From positions 1 through 5,736 of the forward strand of contig WLNU01000069.1 in NCBI GenBank assembly GCA_009699645.1: DNA of 5,736 nt, written 5' to 3'. The DNA comes from Actinomycetota bacterium. GTDB lineage: Bacteria > Actinomycetota > Actinomycetes > Nanopelagicales > Nanopelagicaceae. Both the position numbers and the translations under genes were made by a program. The notes under the pieces are model-generated. The model did no database searches. It had not been told where the DNA came from and worked only from the letters and a program-made list of their open reading frames with translations. Position 1 is the first letter of the stretch. Each line of letters begins with the position of its first letter. Positions 1 to 5,649 of the stretch are shown here, one piece after another.

Positions 1-47
1 GATTTTTCGAAAGCCTTCACTGCCTGTACGCTCAGCATTCGATCTGC

Positions 48-120
48 GCCCCCCTAGCTCAGTTGGTAGAGCGTTTCCATGGTAAGGAAAAGGTCACCGG
101 TCCGATTCCGGTGGGGGGCT
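48..120 (+). tRNA. thrT: tRNA-Thr (anticodon GGT)
   Basis: Full cloverleaf that decodes ACC/ACU threonine codons. The acceptor stem pairs 48-54 with 113-119, all seven Watson-Crick. The D stem is 57-60/69-72, with loop AGTTGGTA containing G18G19. The anticodon stem is 74-78/86-90 and its loop ATGGTAA puts GGT at 81-83. The T stem is 96-100/108-112, the discriminator is T120, and CCA is not encoded. The T loop (101-107) reads TCCGATT, so base 102, standard position 55, is C instead of the nearly invariant U that becomes pseudouridine. Everything else looks functional. It is the first of two tRNA genes ahead of rpmG, as in other actinobacteria. No promoter was recognised in the 47 bases upstream, so transcription may begin outside the window. 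Confidence 0.96.
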
Positions 121-127
121 CGAACAG

Positions 128-154
128 AGCCCTTCACTAGTTGAAGGCTTTTTT
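128..154 (+). terminator. Probable intrinsic terminator after tRNA-Thr
   Basis: AGCCCTTCA (128-136) pairs with TGAAGGCT (142-149) to give eight pairs with one bulged C, around the loop CTAGT. A run of six T (149-154) follows directly. This is the usual layout of a Rho-independent terminator and would separate tRNA-Thr from tRNA-Met, which starts 15 bases further on. It could instead be a processing hairpin between two co-transcribed tRNAs, because no clear new promoter lies between it and tRNA-Met. The bulge and modest stem suggest partial rather than complete termination. Confidence 0.65.
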
Positions 155-168
155 CAAAGCACACCCCT

Positions 169-242
169 GGCGGGGTAGCTCAGCTTGGTAGAGCAAGCGG
201 CTCATAATCGCTGTGTCGTGGGTTCAAATCCCGCTCCCGCTA
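169..242 (+). tRNA. metT: Elongator tRNA-Met (anticodon CAT)
   Basis: Cloverleaf with acceptor stem 169-175/235-241 (G-U pairs at both ends), D stem 178-181/191-194 and anticodon stem 196-200/208-212. The loop CTCATAA has CAT at 203-205. The T stem is 218-222/230-234 with a canonical TTCAAAT loop, the discriminator is A242, and CCA is not encoded. It is not an initiator tRNA: the three consecutive G-C pairs next to the anticodon loop and the mismatched first acceptor pair are absent. The sequence and place directly before rpmG match actinobacterial elongator tRNA-Met genes. A lysidine-modified tRNA-Ile2 also carries CAT in DNA and is the main alternative, but synteny favours Met. Confidence 0.93.
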
Positions 243-253
243 CAAGTACTACC

Positions 254-270
254 TGCGCGAATTTCGCGCA
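254..270. repeat. Perfect 8-bp inverted repeat in the rpmG leader
   Basis: TGCGCGAA (254-261) and TTCGCGCA (263-270) are exact reverse complements around a single central T. As DNA this is a near-palindrome that could bind a dimeric regulator; as RNA it would fold as a six-pair stem with a five-base loop. No T run follows, so it is not a standard terminator. TTGACG, a good -35 match, starts immediately after it at 271, but no convincing -10 lies 15 to 19 bases downstream (TAACCT at 286-291 is too close). It lies between tRNA-Met and rpmG, in the only real gap upstream of the rpmG to murB gene run. Regulatory function is inference. Confidence 0.5.
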
Positions 271-275
271 TTGAC

Positions 276-307
276 GGGCCTCGGGTAACCTTGGGCCTTC
301 GATAACC
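276..307 (+). repeat. Imperfect 15-base direct repeat, 17-base period
   Basis: GGGCCTCGGGTAACC (276-290) and GGGCCTTCGATAACC (293-307) agree at 12 of 15 positions and are offset by 17 bases, so equivalent bases fall about one and a half helical turns apart. The pair ends just before the rpmG ribosome binding site. It could be a tandem operator, part of a structured leader RNA, or chance. No known motif was recognised in it. Confidence 0.4.
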
Positions 308-324
308 GATGAAGGAGTAAGACC

Positions 325-495
325 ATGGCAAGTAAGAGCGCGGACGTTCGTCCGAAGATCACCATGGCCTGCGTCGACTGCAAAGAGCGCAACTACATCA
401 CCAAGAAGAACCGCCGCAACGATCCTGACCGCATGGAGCTTAAGAAGTTCTGTCCACGTTGCAAGTCATCGACGCTTCACCGCGAAACCCGCTAA
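325..495 (+). CDS. rpmG: 50S ribosomal protein L33, zinc-ribbon form
   Basis: A 56-residue protein of the large ribosomal subunit. It begins [16 protein letters not shown] and has two CxxC pairs, C16/C19 and C43/C46. It is therefore the zinc-binding (C+) form of L33 rather than the zinc-independent paralogue that zinc-starved bacteria use. Length and basic composition are normal for the family. The start is set by AAGGAG at 312-317, seven bases before ATG. Codons are strongly biased to C- or G-ending forms (ACC, ATC, AAG, CGC), unlike the following genes, as expected for a highly expressed gene. Its TAA stop shares one base with the ATG of the next gene, indicating co-transcription and probable translational coupling. 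The rpmG-hadA-hadB order is the one known from mycobacteria. Confidence 0.97.
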   Translation: MASKSADVRPKITMACVDCKERNYITKKNRRNDPDRMELKKFCPRCKSSTLHRETR

Positions 496-884
496 TGATC
501 AATCCCGATTCGGTCGGGCGCGCTTTTGATAGTGCAGATTTAGTTACCGTTACTCAATCTGAAATTGATGCCTTTGCTTCCGTCATTGGCGAAACCGATA
601 CGCGTGTTGCACCTGCGACTTTTTCAATACGGATCACACTCTCCCAATTTGAATCGATTTTGACAAAGCCCGAAATCGGTGTCGATTGGCAACGCTTGGT
701 ACATGGCGATCAAAAGTTTGAAATCTATCGTCCAGTAATAGCAGGCGATACTTTTAAATGCTCAGCAACTATTGAGACTCTGCGGGTCGCGGCTGGCAAT
801 GAGATTATCTCGGTGCGCTCTGACTTACATAGTGGCTCCGAATTAGTCGTCTCATCATGGGCGACATTGGTGGTGCGTGGATGA
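495..884 (+). CDS. hadA: HadA-like MaoC/FAS1-type dehydratase subunit
   Basis: A 129-residue single hot-dog-fold protein resembling the MaoC dehydratase N-terminal family. Visible family landmarks are VAPATF (38-43), the LVHGDQKFE segment (68-76) and RPVIAGD (79-85). It lacks the catalytic GDxNPxH signature, as expected for the non-catalytic A subunit that pairs with HadB. In mycobacteria the HadAB dimer dehydrates 3-hydroxyacyl-ACP in mycolic acid synthesis; here the substrate is unknown. It is shorter than my recollection of mycobacterial HadA (about 158 residues), mostly in the loop before VAPATF and at the C-terminus. The ATG at 495 overlaps the rpmG stop (TAATG); an in-frame ATG at 459 lies inside rpmG and is less likely. 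No Shine-Dalgarno sequence is visible, so initiation is probably coupled to rpmG. The symbol rests on synteny and motifs. Confidence 0.82.
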   Translation: MINPDSVGRAFDSADLVTVTQSEIDAFASVIGETDTRVAPATFSIRITLSQFESILTKPEIGVDWQRLVHGDQKFEIYRPVIAGDTFKCSATIETLRVAAGNEIISVRSDLHSGSELVVSSWATLVVRG

Positions 885-1276
885 TTGAAGTCGGAACAAT
901 TCTTCCCACAAAAGTCTTCTATCTCGATCGCGGCCTATTGAAGGCTTACGCTGATGCAAGCGGGGATCAAAATCCAATTCATCAGAGCGAAGAGTATGCC
1001 CTATCTGTTGGGCTCCCAAATGTGATTGCACATGGAATGTTAACGATGGCCCTCGTCGGTAAATTCATTACAGATTGGGCCGGCGGCAGTGCCAACGTTA
1101 AAGAGTTCTCGGCCCGCTTTATTAAGCCGGTTATTGTCCCGGCGGGTGAAAAAGTTGATTTAACAGTTACTGCTACCGTCATTGAAATAGATGGGGCAAA
1201 CATTAAATTAGATTGCGTAGCAACATCGGCCGGAGTTAAGGTTTTAGGAATGGCTAAAGCGGTCGTCACCCAATGA
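881..1276 (+). CDS. hadB: HadB-like MaoC dehydratase, catalytic subunit
   Basis: A 131-residue MaoC-type (R)-specific enoyl-thioester hydratase / 3-hydroxyacyl-thioester dehydratase. The hydratase-2 signature SGDQNPIH spans 27-34, with probable catalytic D29 and H34 and the usual N31; the helix continuation IAHGMLTM (49-56) follows. It probably forms a heterodimer with the preceding HadA-like subunit and supplies its active site. The ATG at 881 is preferred to an in-frame ATG at 857 because it forms an ATGA overlap with the upstream stop and because VGTILPTK near residue 4 then aligns with the start of mycobacterial HadB. Only a weak GGTGG lies upstream, so coupling is likely. No hadC-like third subunit follows. 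Substrate could be acyl-ACP or acyl-CoA; the sequence does not decide this. Confidence 0.87.
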   Translation: MIEVGTILPTKVFYLDRGLLKAYADASGDQNPIHQSEEYALSVGLPNVIAHGMLTMALVGKFITDWAGGSANVKEFSARFIKPVIVPAGEKVDLTVTATVIEIDGANIKLDCVATSAGVKVLGMAKAVVTQ

Positions 1277-2160
1277 GCGCCCCAGATTTTGTTTTAGAAC
1301 TAGCCAATGCGCGCATGGCAGCACGTGCCGATAAGGATTGGGCACTTGCAGATACTTTGCGCACCACAATTGCAAACTCGGGATATGAAGTCGTAGATGT
1401 ACCCGACGGATTCGAACTAATTGAAAAGGCGGCCTTTATTACGCTGGCCTTTGCCCGTGATATCCGTCCGATTGATTTAGAGAAAGAAACAACAGTGGCA
1501 TTAATCGTTGAAGGCTTTACCGACGATGCTCTCGAATCAGTTGAGGCTATTAAAGCCAACAGCGATTGCGGCGTTGTAATACTTTCAATAGGCGATCCCG
1601 GCGCACTTGTACAGGTCATGGATTCGCGTACATATTTATTTGCAGTTACACCTGGGGCTGGATGGGGTGATTGCGCAAATACTTTGCTGGCAAAGATTCA
1701 AAGTAAATATGTCGTCATTATGGATCCCTCTACACGTTTTATCGGTGATGCAATTACGCCGGTAGTTGCCGAGTTAGAAAAAGGCGAATATGTAGCCGTG
1801 GGTTGGCGTGGGGGATTAGTCAATGTTGATGATGAGTGGTGCAGTGTTGATGATAAAGGTGATGGCGAAGTTGACGTGCTCTTCTCATATTTTATGGCCC
1901 TTAATCGAGAAGCGGCATTAGAAACTGGTGGCTTCAATCTTCGCGCTCTTTATTATCGAAATGCAGATATGGAGTTTTCACTTAAAATTCGCCAAGCTGG
2001 TGGTCGACTTTTGCAGATGGAGTTGCCGCTAGAGCAGGGACGCCACCATGGCTATCACGATGCCGATTCTGATTACCGCGAGGCACAATCAAAGAAGAAC
2101 TACGATCGCATTCTCGAGCGCTTTAGAGGCAAAAGCGCAATTTTGTCGCCACGTCGCTAA
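1273..2160 (+). CDS. GT2-like glycosyltransferase fused to CysRS-like tail
   Basis: A 295-residue soluble protein with two apparent parts. Residues about 8-50 resemble the C-terminal helical tail of cysteinyl-tRNA synthetase: NARMAARADKDWALADTLR, then a turn, then VVDVPDG at 40-46. Residues about 73-285 look like a GT-A (family 2) glycosyltransferase: a Rossmann-like start near 74-110, KYVVIMDPSTR at 145-155 where a DxD motif would sit (D151, P152, S153), and NADMEFSLKIRQAG at 230-243 matching the usual acidic-pair helix. A histidine cluster (258-262) lies near the end. There is no signal peptide or membrane segment, so it would act in the cytoplasm. Because the DxD is reduced to D-P-S, activity is uncertain. 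ATG overlaps the hadB stop as ATGA with no visible Shine-Dalgarno. Its place before murB could suggest an envelope role, but the acceptor and donor are unknown. Confidence 0.72.
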   Translation: MSAPDFVLELANARMAARADKDWALADTLRTTIANSGYEVVDVPDGFELIEKAAFITLAFARDIRPIDLEKETTVALIVEGFTDDALESVEAIKANSDCGVVILSIGDPGALVQVMDSRTYLFAVTPGAGWGDCANTLLAKIQSKYVVIMDPSTRFIGDAITPVVAELEKGEYVAVGWRGGLVNVDDEWCSVDDKGDGEVDVLFSYFMALNREAALETGGFNLRALYYRNADMEFSLKIRQAGGRLLQMELPLEQGRHHGYHDADSDYREAQSKKNYDRILERFRGKSAILSPRR

Positions 2161-2169
2161 TCTTTAGCC

Positions 2170-3186
2170 ATGAGTGAGCTTTCTGAGTACACCAGCCTGC
2201 GCGTAGGCGGCCCGGCCAAGAGGATTGTTCACGTCTCAAGCCAGGCTGAAATCATTGCAGCGATTGAGGCTGCCGGGGATTCACCGATTTTTATTATGGG
2301 TGGCGGAACAAATGTTCTCTTTGCCGATAGCGGTTTTGATGGCACGGTTATTCATATTGCAAACAACTCCGTTGAGGCCGAAGTCGATGCATGCAGTGGT
2401 GCAACGTTGACTATTGGCGCCGGTGAAAACTGGGATAGTTTTGTGGAGACAAGCATTAAACGTGGCTTTGCTGGCCTAGAAACTCTCAGTGGAATTCCTG
2501 GCACAGTCGGTGCTGCACCGATTCAAAACATTGGAGCTTATGGCCACGAAGTCAGTGAGTTGATTACGCGTGTTCGAACTTATGATCGCCTCGAAAAAGC
2601 GGTGAAAACCTTCACCAATGCCGAGTGTGAGTTCTCTTATCGCAACTCATATTTCAAAGCACACCCTGGCCGCTACGTTGTCTTAGATGTCGCATTTCAA
2701 CTGCGCGTTGGTGAGATGAGTGCACCTATTACATATCTCGAGCTTGCGAAAAAACTTGAGATTGAAATTGGTGACAAGGCATCGGTTCTTAGTTGCAGAG
2801 CTGCAGTACTAGAGCTTCGGGCAAGTAAAGGAATGCTTTTATCTAAAGATGATCACGATTCATGGTCGGCGGGATCTTTCTTTACTAACCCCATTATTTC
2901 CCAGCAGGCCGCAGATGCCCTACCTAACGCCGCACCTAAATGGCCACTGACCGATGGTCGTGTAAAGGTTTCGGCGGCATGGTTGATAGAGAACTCAGGC
3001 ATACATAAGGGCGATGAAATCGGTGGTGCACGCATATCTACTAAACATGTTTTAGCACTTACTAATTCAGGCACGGCAACGGCGGCCGATATTGCCGCCT
3101 TAGCTAAGCGCGCACGCGATCATGTAAAAGAAGCATTTGGAATAACTTTAGTTGCCGAAGTAAATCTAATCGGAGTTGAGCTTTAG
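2170..3186 (+). CDS. murB: UDP-N-acetylmuramate dehydrogenase MurB
   Basis: FAD enzyme that reduces UDP-GlcNAc-enolpyruvate with NADPH to UDP-MurNAc, the second committed step of peptidoglycan synthesis, in the cytoplasm. At 338 residues it has normal length for type I MurB. FAD-binding landmarks are [10 protein letters not shown] (7-16), GGGTNVL (44-50) and [20 protein letters not shown] (106-125). YRNSYFK (157-163) gives the substrate-binding arginine R158. SAGSFFTNP (233-241) gives catalytic S236, and AEVNLIG near the end gives catalytic E330. The start is nine bases after the upstream stop and has no visible Shine-Dalgarno, but fits the family N-terminus. The TAG stop lies within a four-base overlap with the convergent aminotransferase gene. 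It is probably the last gene of the rpmG transcript. Confidence 0.97.
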   Translation: MSELSEYTSLRVGGPAKRIVHVSSQAEIIAAIEAAGDSPIFIMGGGTNVLFADSGFDGTVIHIANNSVEAEVDACSGATLTIGAGENWDSFVETSIKRGFAGLETLSGIPGTVGAAPIQNIGAYGHEVSELITRVRTYDRLEKAVKTFTNAECEFSYRNSYFKAHPGRYVVLDVAFQLRVGEMSAPITYLELAKKLEIEIGDKASVLSCRAAVLELRASKGMLLSKDDHDSWSAGSFFTNPIISQQAADALPNAAPKWPLTDGRVKVSAAWLIENSGIHKGDEIGGARISTKHVLALTNSGTATAADIAALAKRARDHVKEAFGITLVAEVNLIGVEL

Positions 3187-4382
3187 CCCTCTGTAAGTAG
3201 TTTTTTGATTCGCCCAATACCCTCAACGATATCGGCATCACTTGTTGCATAGGAAAAACGTAAGTATCCAGAGGGCCCAAAGGCCTCACCGGGAACCGCT
3301 GCAACTTCAGCCTCCTCTAACAAAATTGTTGCAAGTTCGGCCGATGTATGTGGAGTTTTTCCACGGATTGCCTTGCCGAGTGCTCCTTTAACCGATGGGT
3401 AGACGTAGAAAGCACCCGTTGGTGTTGGACAGATAAAGCCAGGGATCTCATTGAGAAGACCCACTATTAATGCACGTCGACGGTTGAATGCCTCTCCCAT
3501 TGCATGGACAGCCTTTAAATCTCCGCTAACAGCGGCGATCGCTGCACGCTGTGAAATATTAGAAACATTTGAAGTTAAATGAGACTGCAGATTGATTGCA
3601 GCTTTAATGACATCTTTAGGGCCAATCATCCAACCCACGCGCCAACCAGTCATCGCATATGTCTTTGCAACACCGTTAATGATGATGCACGTGTCGGCAA
3701 GGCCAGGAACTAGTACAGGCATGCTTGGCGCAGTTGCACCGTCATATAACAAGTGTTCGTAAATCTCATCTGAGATCACCCAGATATTATTCTTAAGGGC
3801 CCATTCTCCAATTGCTTTTACTTGTGCTGGCGAATAGACAGAGCCGGTTGGGTTAGATGGAGAGCAAAACAAAATCGCCTTTGTCTTTGCTGTACGTGCT
3901 GCCTCTAACTGTTCGACGGTAACTAAATAATTCTGGGTTTCATCTGCAAAGACTTCAACGGCAACGCCACCAGCTAATTTGATGCACTCTGGATACGTTG
4001 TCCAAAATGGAGATGGCAATAACACTTCATCCCCATCGTTGATAATCGTTGCGAAGGCTTGATACACAGCCTGCTTTCCACCGTTGGTCACTAAAACTTG
4101 ATCAGATGTAATCGCATAATTGGAGTCACGCTTTGTCTTTACAACAACCGCATCTCTCAGTTCGGGCAGCCCTGGTGTTGGTGTGTAACGGTGATTTGAT
4201 CCAACGCGAGCTGCAGCAGCTGCGGCATCAACGATGTAATCCGGTGTTGGAAAATCAGGCTCACCTGCACCAAAGCCAATGACTGGGCGGCCCTGTGCCT
4301 TAAGGGCTTTAGCCTTGGCATCAACGGCTAGCGTGGCCGACTCTGTAATGGCAGCGATTCGGGATGAAATACGTGAGCTCAT
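3183..4382 (-). CDS. aspC: Aspartate/prephenate aminotransferase, class I subgroup b
   Basis: A 399-residue PLP enzyme that exchanges amino groups between aspartate and 2-oxoglutarate; some members of this subgroup also make arogenate from prephenate. Landmarks: [10 protein letters not shown] (38-47), [10 protein letters not shown] (101-110), SPSNPTG (174-180, N177), SDEIYEH (204-210, D205 and Y208), the Schiff-base lysine K240 in [16 protein letters not shown], and substrate-carboxylate R375 in LRFSYAT. K103 corresponds to the lysine that recognises the distal carboxylate in Thermus AspAT, which supports dicarboxylic substrates. The start [15 protein letters not shown] matches actinobacterial homologues; only a weak AGGG lies close before it. 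It reads toward murB and their stop codons overlap by four bases. It is divergent from tRNA-Trp across a 116-base gap. Confidence 0.94.
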   Translation of the reverse strand: MSSRISSRIAAITESATLAVDAKAKALKAQGRPVIGFGAGEPDFPTPDYIVDAAAAAARVGSNHRYTPTPGLPELRDAVVVKTKRDSNYAITSDQVLVTNGGKQAVYQAFATIINDGDEVLLPSPFWTTYPECIKLAGGVAVEVFADETQNYLVTVEQLEAARTAKTKAILFCSPSNPTGSVYSPAQVKAIGEWALKNNIWVISDEIYEHLLYDGATAPSMPVLVPGLADTCIIINGVAKTYAMTGWRVGWMIGPKDVIKAAINLQSHLTSNVSNISQRAAIAAVSGDLKAVHAMGEAFNRRRALIVGLLNEIPGFICPTPTGAFYVYPSVKGALGKAIRGKTPHTSAELATILLEEAEVAAVPGEAFGPSGYLRFSYATSDADIVEGIGRIKKLLTEG

Positions 4383-4472
4383 AGCCCTAAGTCTGCCGTA
4401 TTTCAGATGCGAGTTAGACCTGAAGCCCTCCTTGCCTCTACACTTGCACGCTCACGAGGGTTTGCTTTTCCC

Positions 4473-4478
4473 TATGGT
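4473..4478 (+). promoter_or_regulatory. Weak candidate -10 for tRNA-Trp
   Basis: TATGGT matches TATAAT at four of six positions and lies 20 bases before the mature 5' end of tRNA-Trp, which is a sensible distance. No good -35 sits 16-18 bases upstream; TTGCAC at 4444-4449 is 23 bases away. The 116-base gap 4383-4498 must hold promoters for both tRNA-Trp and the divergent aminotransferase gene, but I recognise no strong element for either. Confidence 0.25.
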
Positions 4479-4498
4479 TTTGTCATGCCTTCGTGCGA

Positions 4499-4572
4499 AG
4501 GGCAGTAGCTCAATTGGCTAGAGTTGCCGTCTCCAAAGCGGCCGGTTGGGGGTTCGAGTCCCTCCTGCCCTG
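4499..4572 (+). tRNA. trpT: tRNA-Trp (anticodon CCA)
   Basis: Complete cloverleaf reading the UGG codon. The acceptor stem AGGGCAG/CTGCCCT (4499-4505/4565-4571) is perfectly paired, with discriminator G4572. The D stem is 4508-4511/4521-4524 with one G-U pair and the GG of the D loop at 4516-4517. The anticodon stem is 4526-4530/4538-4542, and the loop CTCCAAA places CCA at 4533-4535. The T stem is 4548-4552/4560-4564 with the canonical loop TTCGAGT. The 3' CCA is not encoded. Placement directly before secE is the usual one and suggests co-transcription with secE-nusG, since no terminator is seen in the following 43 bases. Confidence 0.97.
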
Positions 4573-4600
4573 CAAGTTGTACTAGATAGGCAATGAACGA

Positions 4601-4608
4601 GAAAAGGA
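4601..4608 (+). promoter_or_regulatory. secE ribosome binding site
   Basis: GAAAAGGA lies seven bases before the ATG at 4616. The adjacent in-frame GTG at 4613 would have a spacing of only four, so this site favours ATG as the secE start, though by one codon only. Confidence 0.55.
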
Positions 4609-4615
4609 AAAGGTG

Positions 4616-4840
4616 ATGACAGAGTCTGTTGAGCAGGTAGCCGAGAAGCTCGGTCTATTTGCGCGCGTCGGCCTTTTCTACCGCCAAATTACAAGTGAGC
4701 TTGCAAAGGTTGTTTGGCCAACCCGAAATCAATTAACGACATATACCTCCGTCGTATTGGTCTTCGTAACCTTCATCATCGCAGTTGTCTCCCTTCTCGA
4801 TCTTGTTTTAACGAAGATCGTCTTCTTGGTATTTGGATAA
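4616..4840 (+). CDS. secE: Preprotein translocase subunit SecE
   Basis: A 74-residue inner-membrane protein that clamps SecY in the SecYEG protein-export channel. An amphipathic N-terminal segment carries the SecE core [17 protein letters not shown] (21-37), which lies on the cytoplasmic face. One hydrophobic transmembrane helix follows at about 44-66, and the protein ends soon after. This single-span form is normal outside the enterobacteria. The start could be the GTG at 4613, one codon earlier; the ribosome binding site spacing favours ATG at 4616. It lies 43 bases after tRNA-Trp and 10 bases before nusG, in the conserved secE-nusG-rplK order. Confidence 0.97.
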   Translation: MTESVEQVAEKLGLFARVGLFYRQITSELAKVVWPTRNQLTTYTSVVLVFVTFIIAVVSLLDLVLTKIVFLVFG

Positions 4841-4847
4841 GGAAGAG
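4841..4847 (+). promoter_or_regulatory. nusG ribosome binding site
   Basis: GGAAGAG directly follows the secE stop and sits three bases before ATG 4851 (core GGA about seven bases away). It supports this ATG over an in-frame TTG at 4833 that lies inside secE. Confidence 0.6.
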
Positions 4848-4850
4848 AAT

Positions 4851-5612
4851 ATGACTGACGAACAGAACATTGAGATCCAGAAGCCCGATGCCTTCGAGGC
4901 AGCACTTGCTGCATCGGCAACAGAGATCGCAACTCCAGTAGTAGAGGAAGTTGCAGCTATTGCCGAGCAGACGGCCTCAATTGACTCCGAGCTTGCACTG
5001 GCAACGGATGAAGATGGTGATGTCGAATCCGATGAGAACGATCCCAACGCCGAATTCCGCCGCACGCTTCGTACCGCCCTTGGTGATTGGTATGTAGTCC
5101 ATTCATATGCTGGCTATGAAAAGAAAGTTAAGGGAAATCTTCAAACTCGTATTCAATCTCTCAATATGGAGGATTACATCTTCCAGATTGAAGTTCCTGA
5201 AGAAGAGGTTAAAGAGCTCAAGAACGGCGCTTTCAAAATGGTAAAGCGAAATATCTATCCTGGCTATGTTTTGGTTCGTATGGATCTCAGCGATGAATCG
5301 TGGTCGGCTGTTCGCAATACTCCAGGTGTTACTGGTTTCGTTGGCAACGCACATCATCCAAGCCCATTGACTATGGATGAAGTTGAAAAGATTTTGGCAC
5401 CACGTCCAGTCAAGAAGTCAGACAAGATTGATCTTCGCCTGATTGATTACGTCATCGGAGAATCAGTAACTGTGATGGATGGCCCATTTGCAACCCTTCC
5501 AGCATCGATCTCTGAAATCATGCCAGAGCAGGCAAAGTTAAAGGTTCTAGTCTCTATCTTCGGGCGTGAAACACCTGTAGAGCTCTCATTTGCGCAAGTA
5601 CAAAAAATTTAA
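4851..5612 (+). CDS. nusG: Transcription elongation/antitermination factor NusG
   Basis: A 253-residue factor that binds the clamp of RNA polymerase and links it to Rho or the ribosome. Residues 1-69 form a low-complexity acidic extension (20 Asp/Glu and one Lys in the first 69). The NGN domain runs from about 79 to 185, from [19 protein letters not shown] through [11 protein letters not shown] and TPGVTGFVG. The KOW domain is about 200-253, with [15 protein letters not shown] and the [10 protein letters not shown] strand typical of NusG. Acidic extensions of this sort are known in actinobacterial NusG. It has a good ribosome binding site and lies between secE and rplK. The 37 bases after it hold only the rplK ribosome binding site, so read-through into rplK is likely. 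Confidence 0.97.
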   Translation: MTDEQNIEIQKPDAFEAALAASATEIATPVVEEVAAIAEQTASIDSELALATDEDGDVESDENDPNAEFRRTLRTALGDWYVVHSYAGYEKKVKGNLQTRIQSLNMEDYIFQIEVPEEEVKELKNGAFKMVKRNIYPGYVLVRMDLSDESWSAVRNTPGVTGFVGNAHHPSPLTMDEVEKILAPRPVKKSDKIDLRLIDYVIGESVTVMDGPFATLPASISEIMPEQAKLKVLVSIFGRETPVELSFAQVQKI

Positions 5613-5649
5613 TTACCCTAGTAAACGATAAGAAAAAAGAGGACAAGAA

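Noticed and set aside
16..44. Possible tRNA-Thr promoter (TTCACT and TCGATC)
   Set aside because: Both boxes match poorly and the -10 would place the transcript start inside the tRNA.
169..242. Initiator tRNA identity for the CAT tRNA
   Set aside because: It lacks the three G-C pairs under the anticodon loop and the mismatched first acceptor pair.
459..494. Upstream in-frame ATG at 459 as the start of the hadA-like gene
   Set aside because: It would lie well inside rpmG; ATG 495 gives a tight TAATG junction and a protein that begins like the family.
857..880. Upstream in-frame ATG at 857 as the hadB-like start
   Set aside because: ATG 881 forms an ATGA overlap with the upstream stop and aligns with known HadB N-termini; the extra eight residues do not.
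982..1269. Open minus-strand frame of about 95 codons opposite hadB, and similar frames opposite other genes
   Set aside because: Each lies wholly opposite a gene with clear family motifs, has no recognisable domain and no own start signals; these are antisense shadows.
4489..4500. CTTCGTGCGAAG palindrome at the 5' end of tRNA-Trp
   Set aside because: It could form a five-pair stem but with a two-base loop, and it would compete with the much stronger acceptor stem; most likely chance.
4808..5065. Serine/alanine-rich minus-strand frame opposite the start of nusG
   Set aside because: The composition is the mirror of the acidic, alanine-rich NusG extension; nothing supports a gene.
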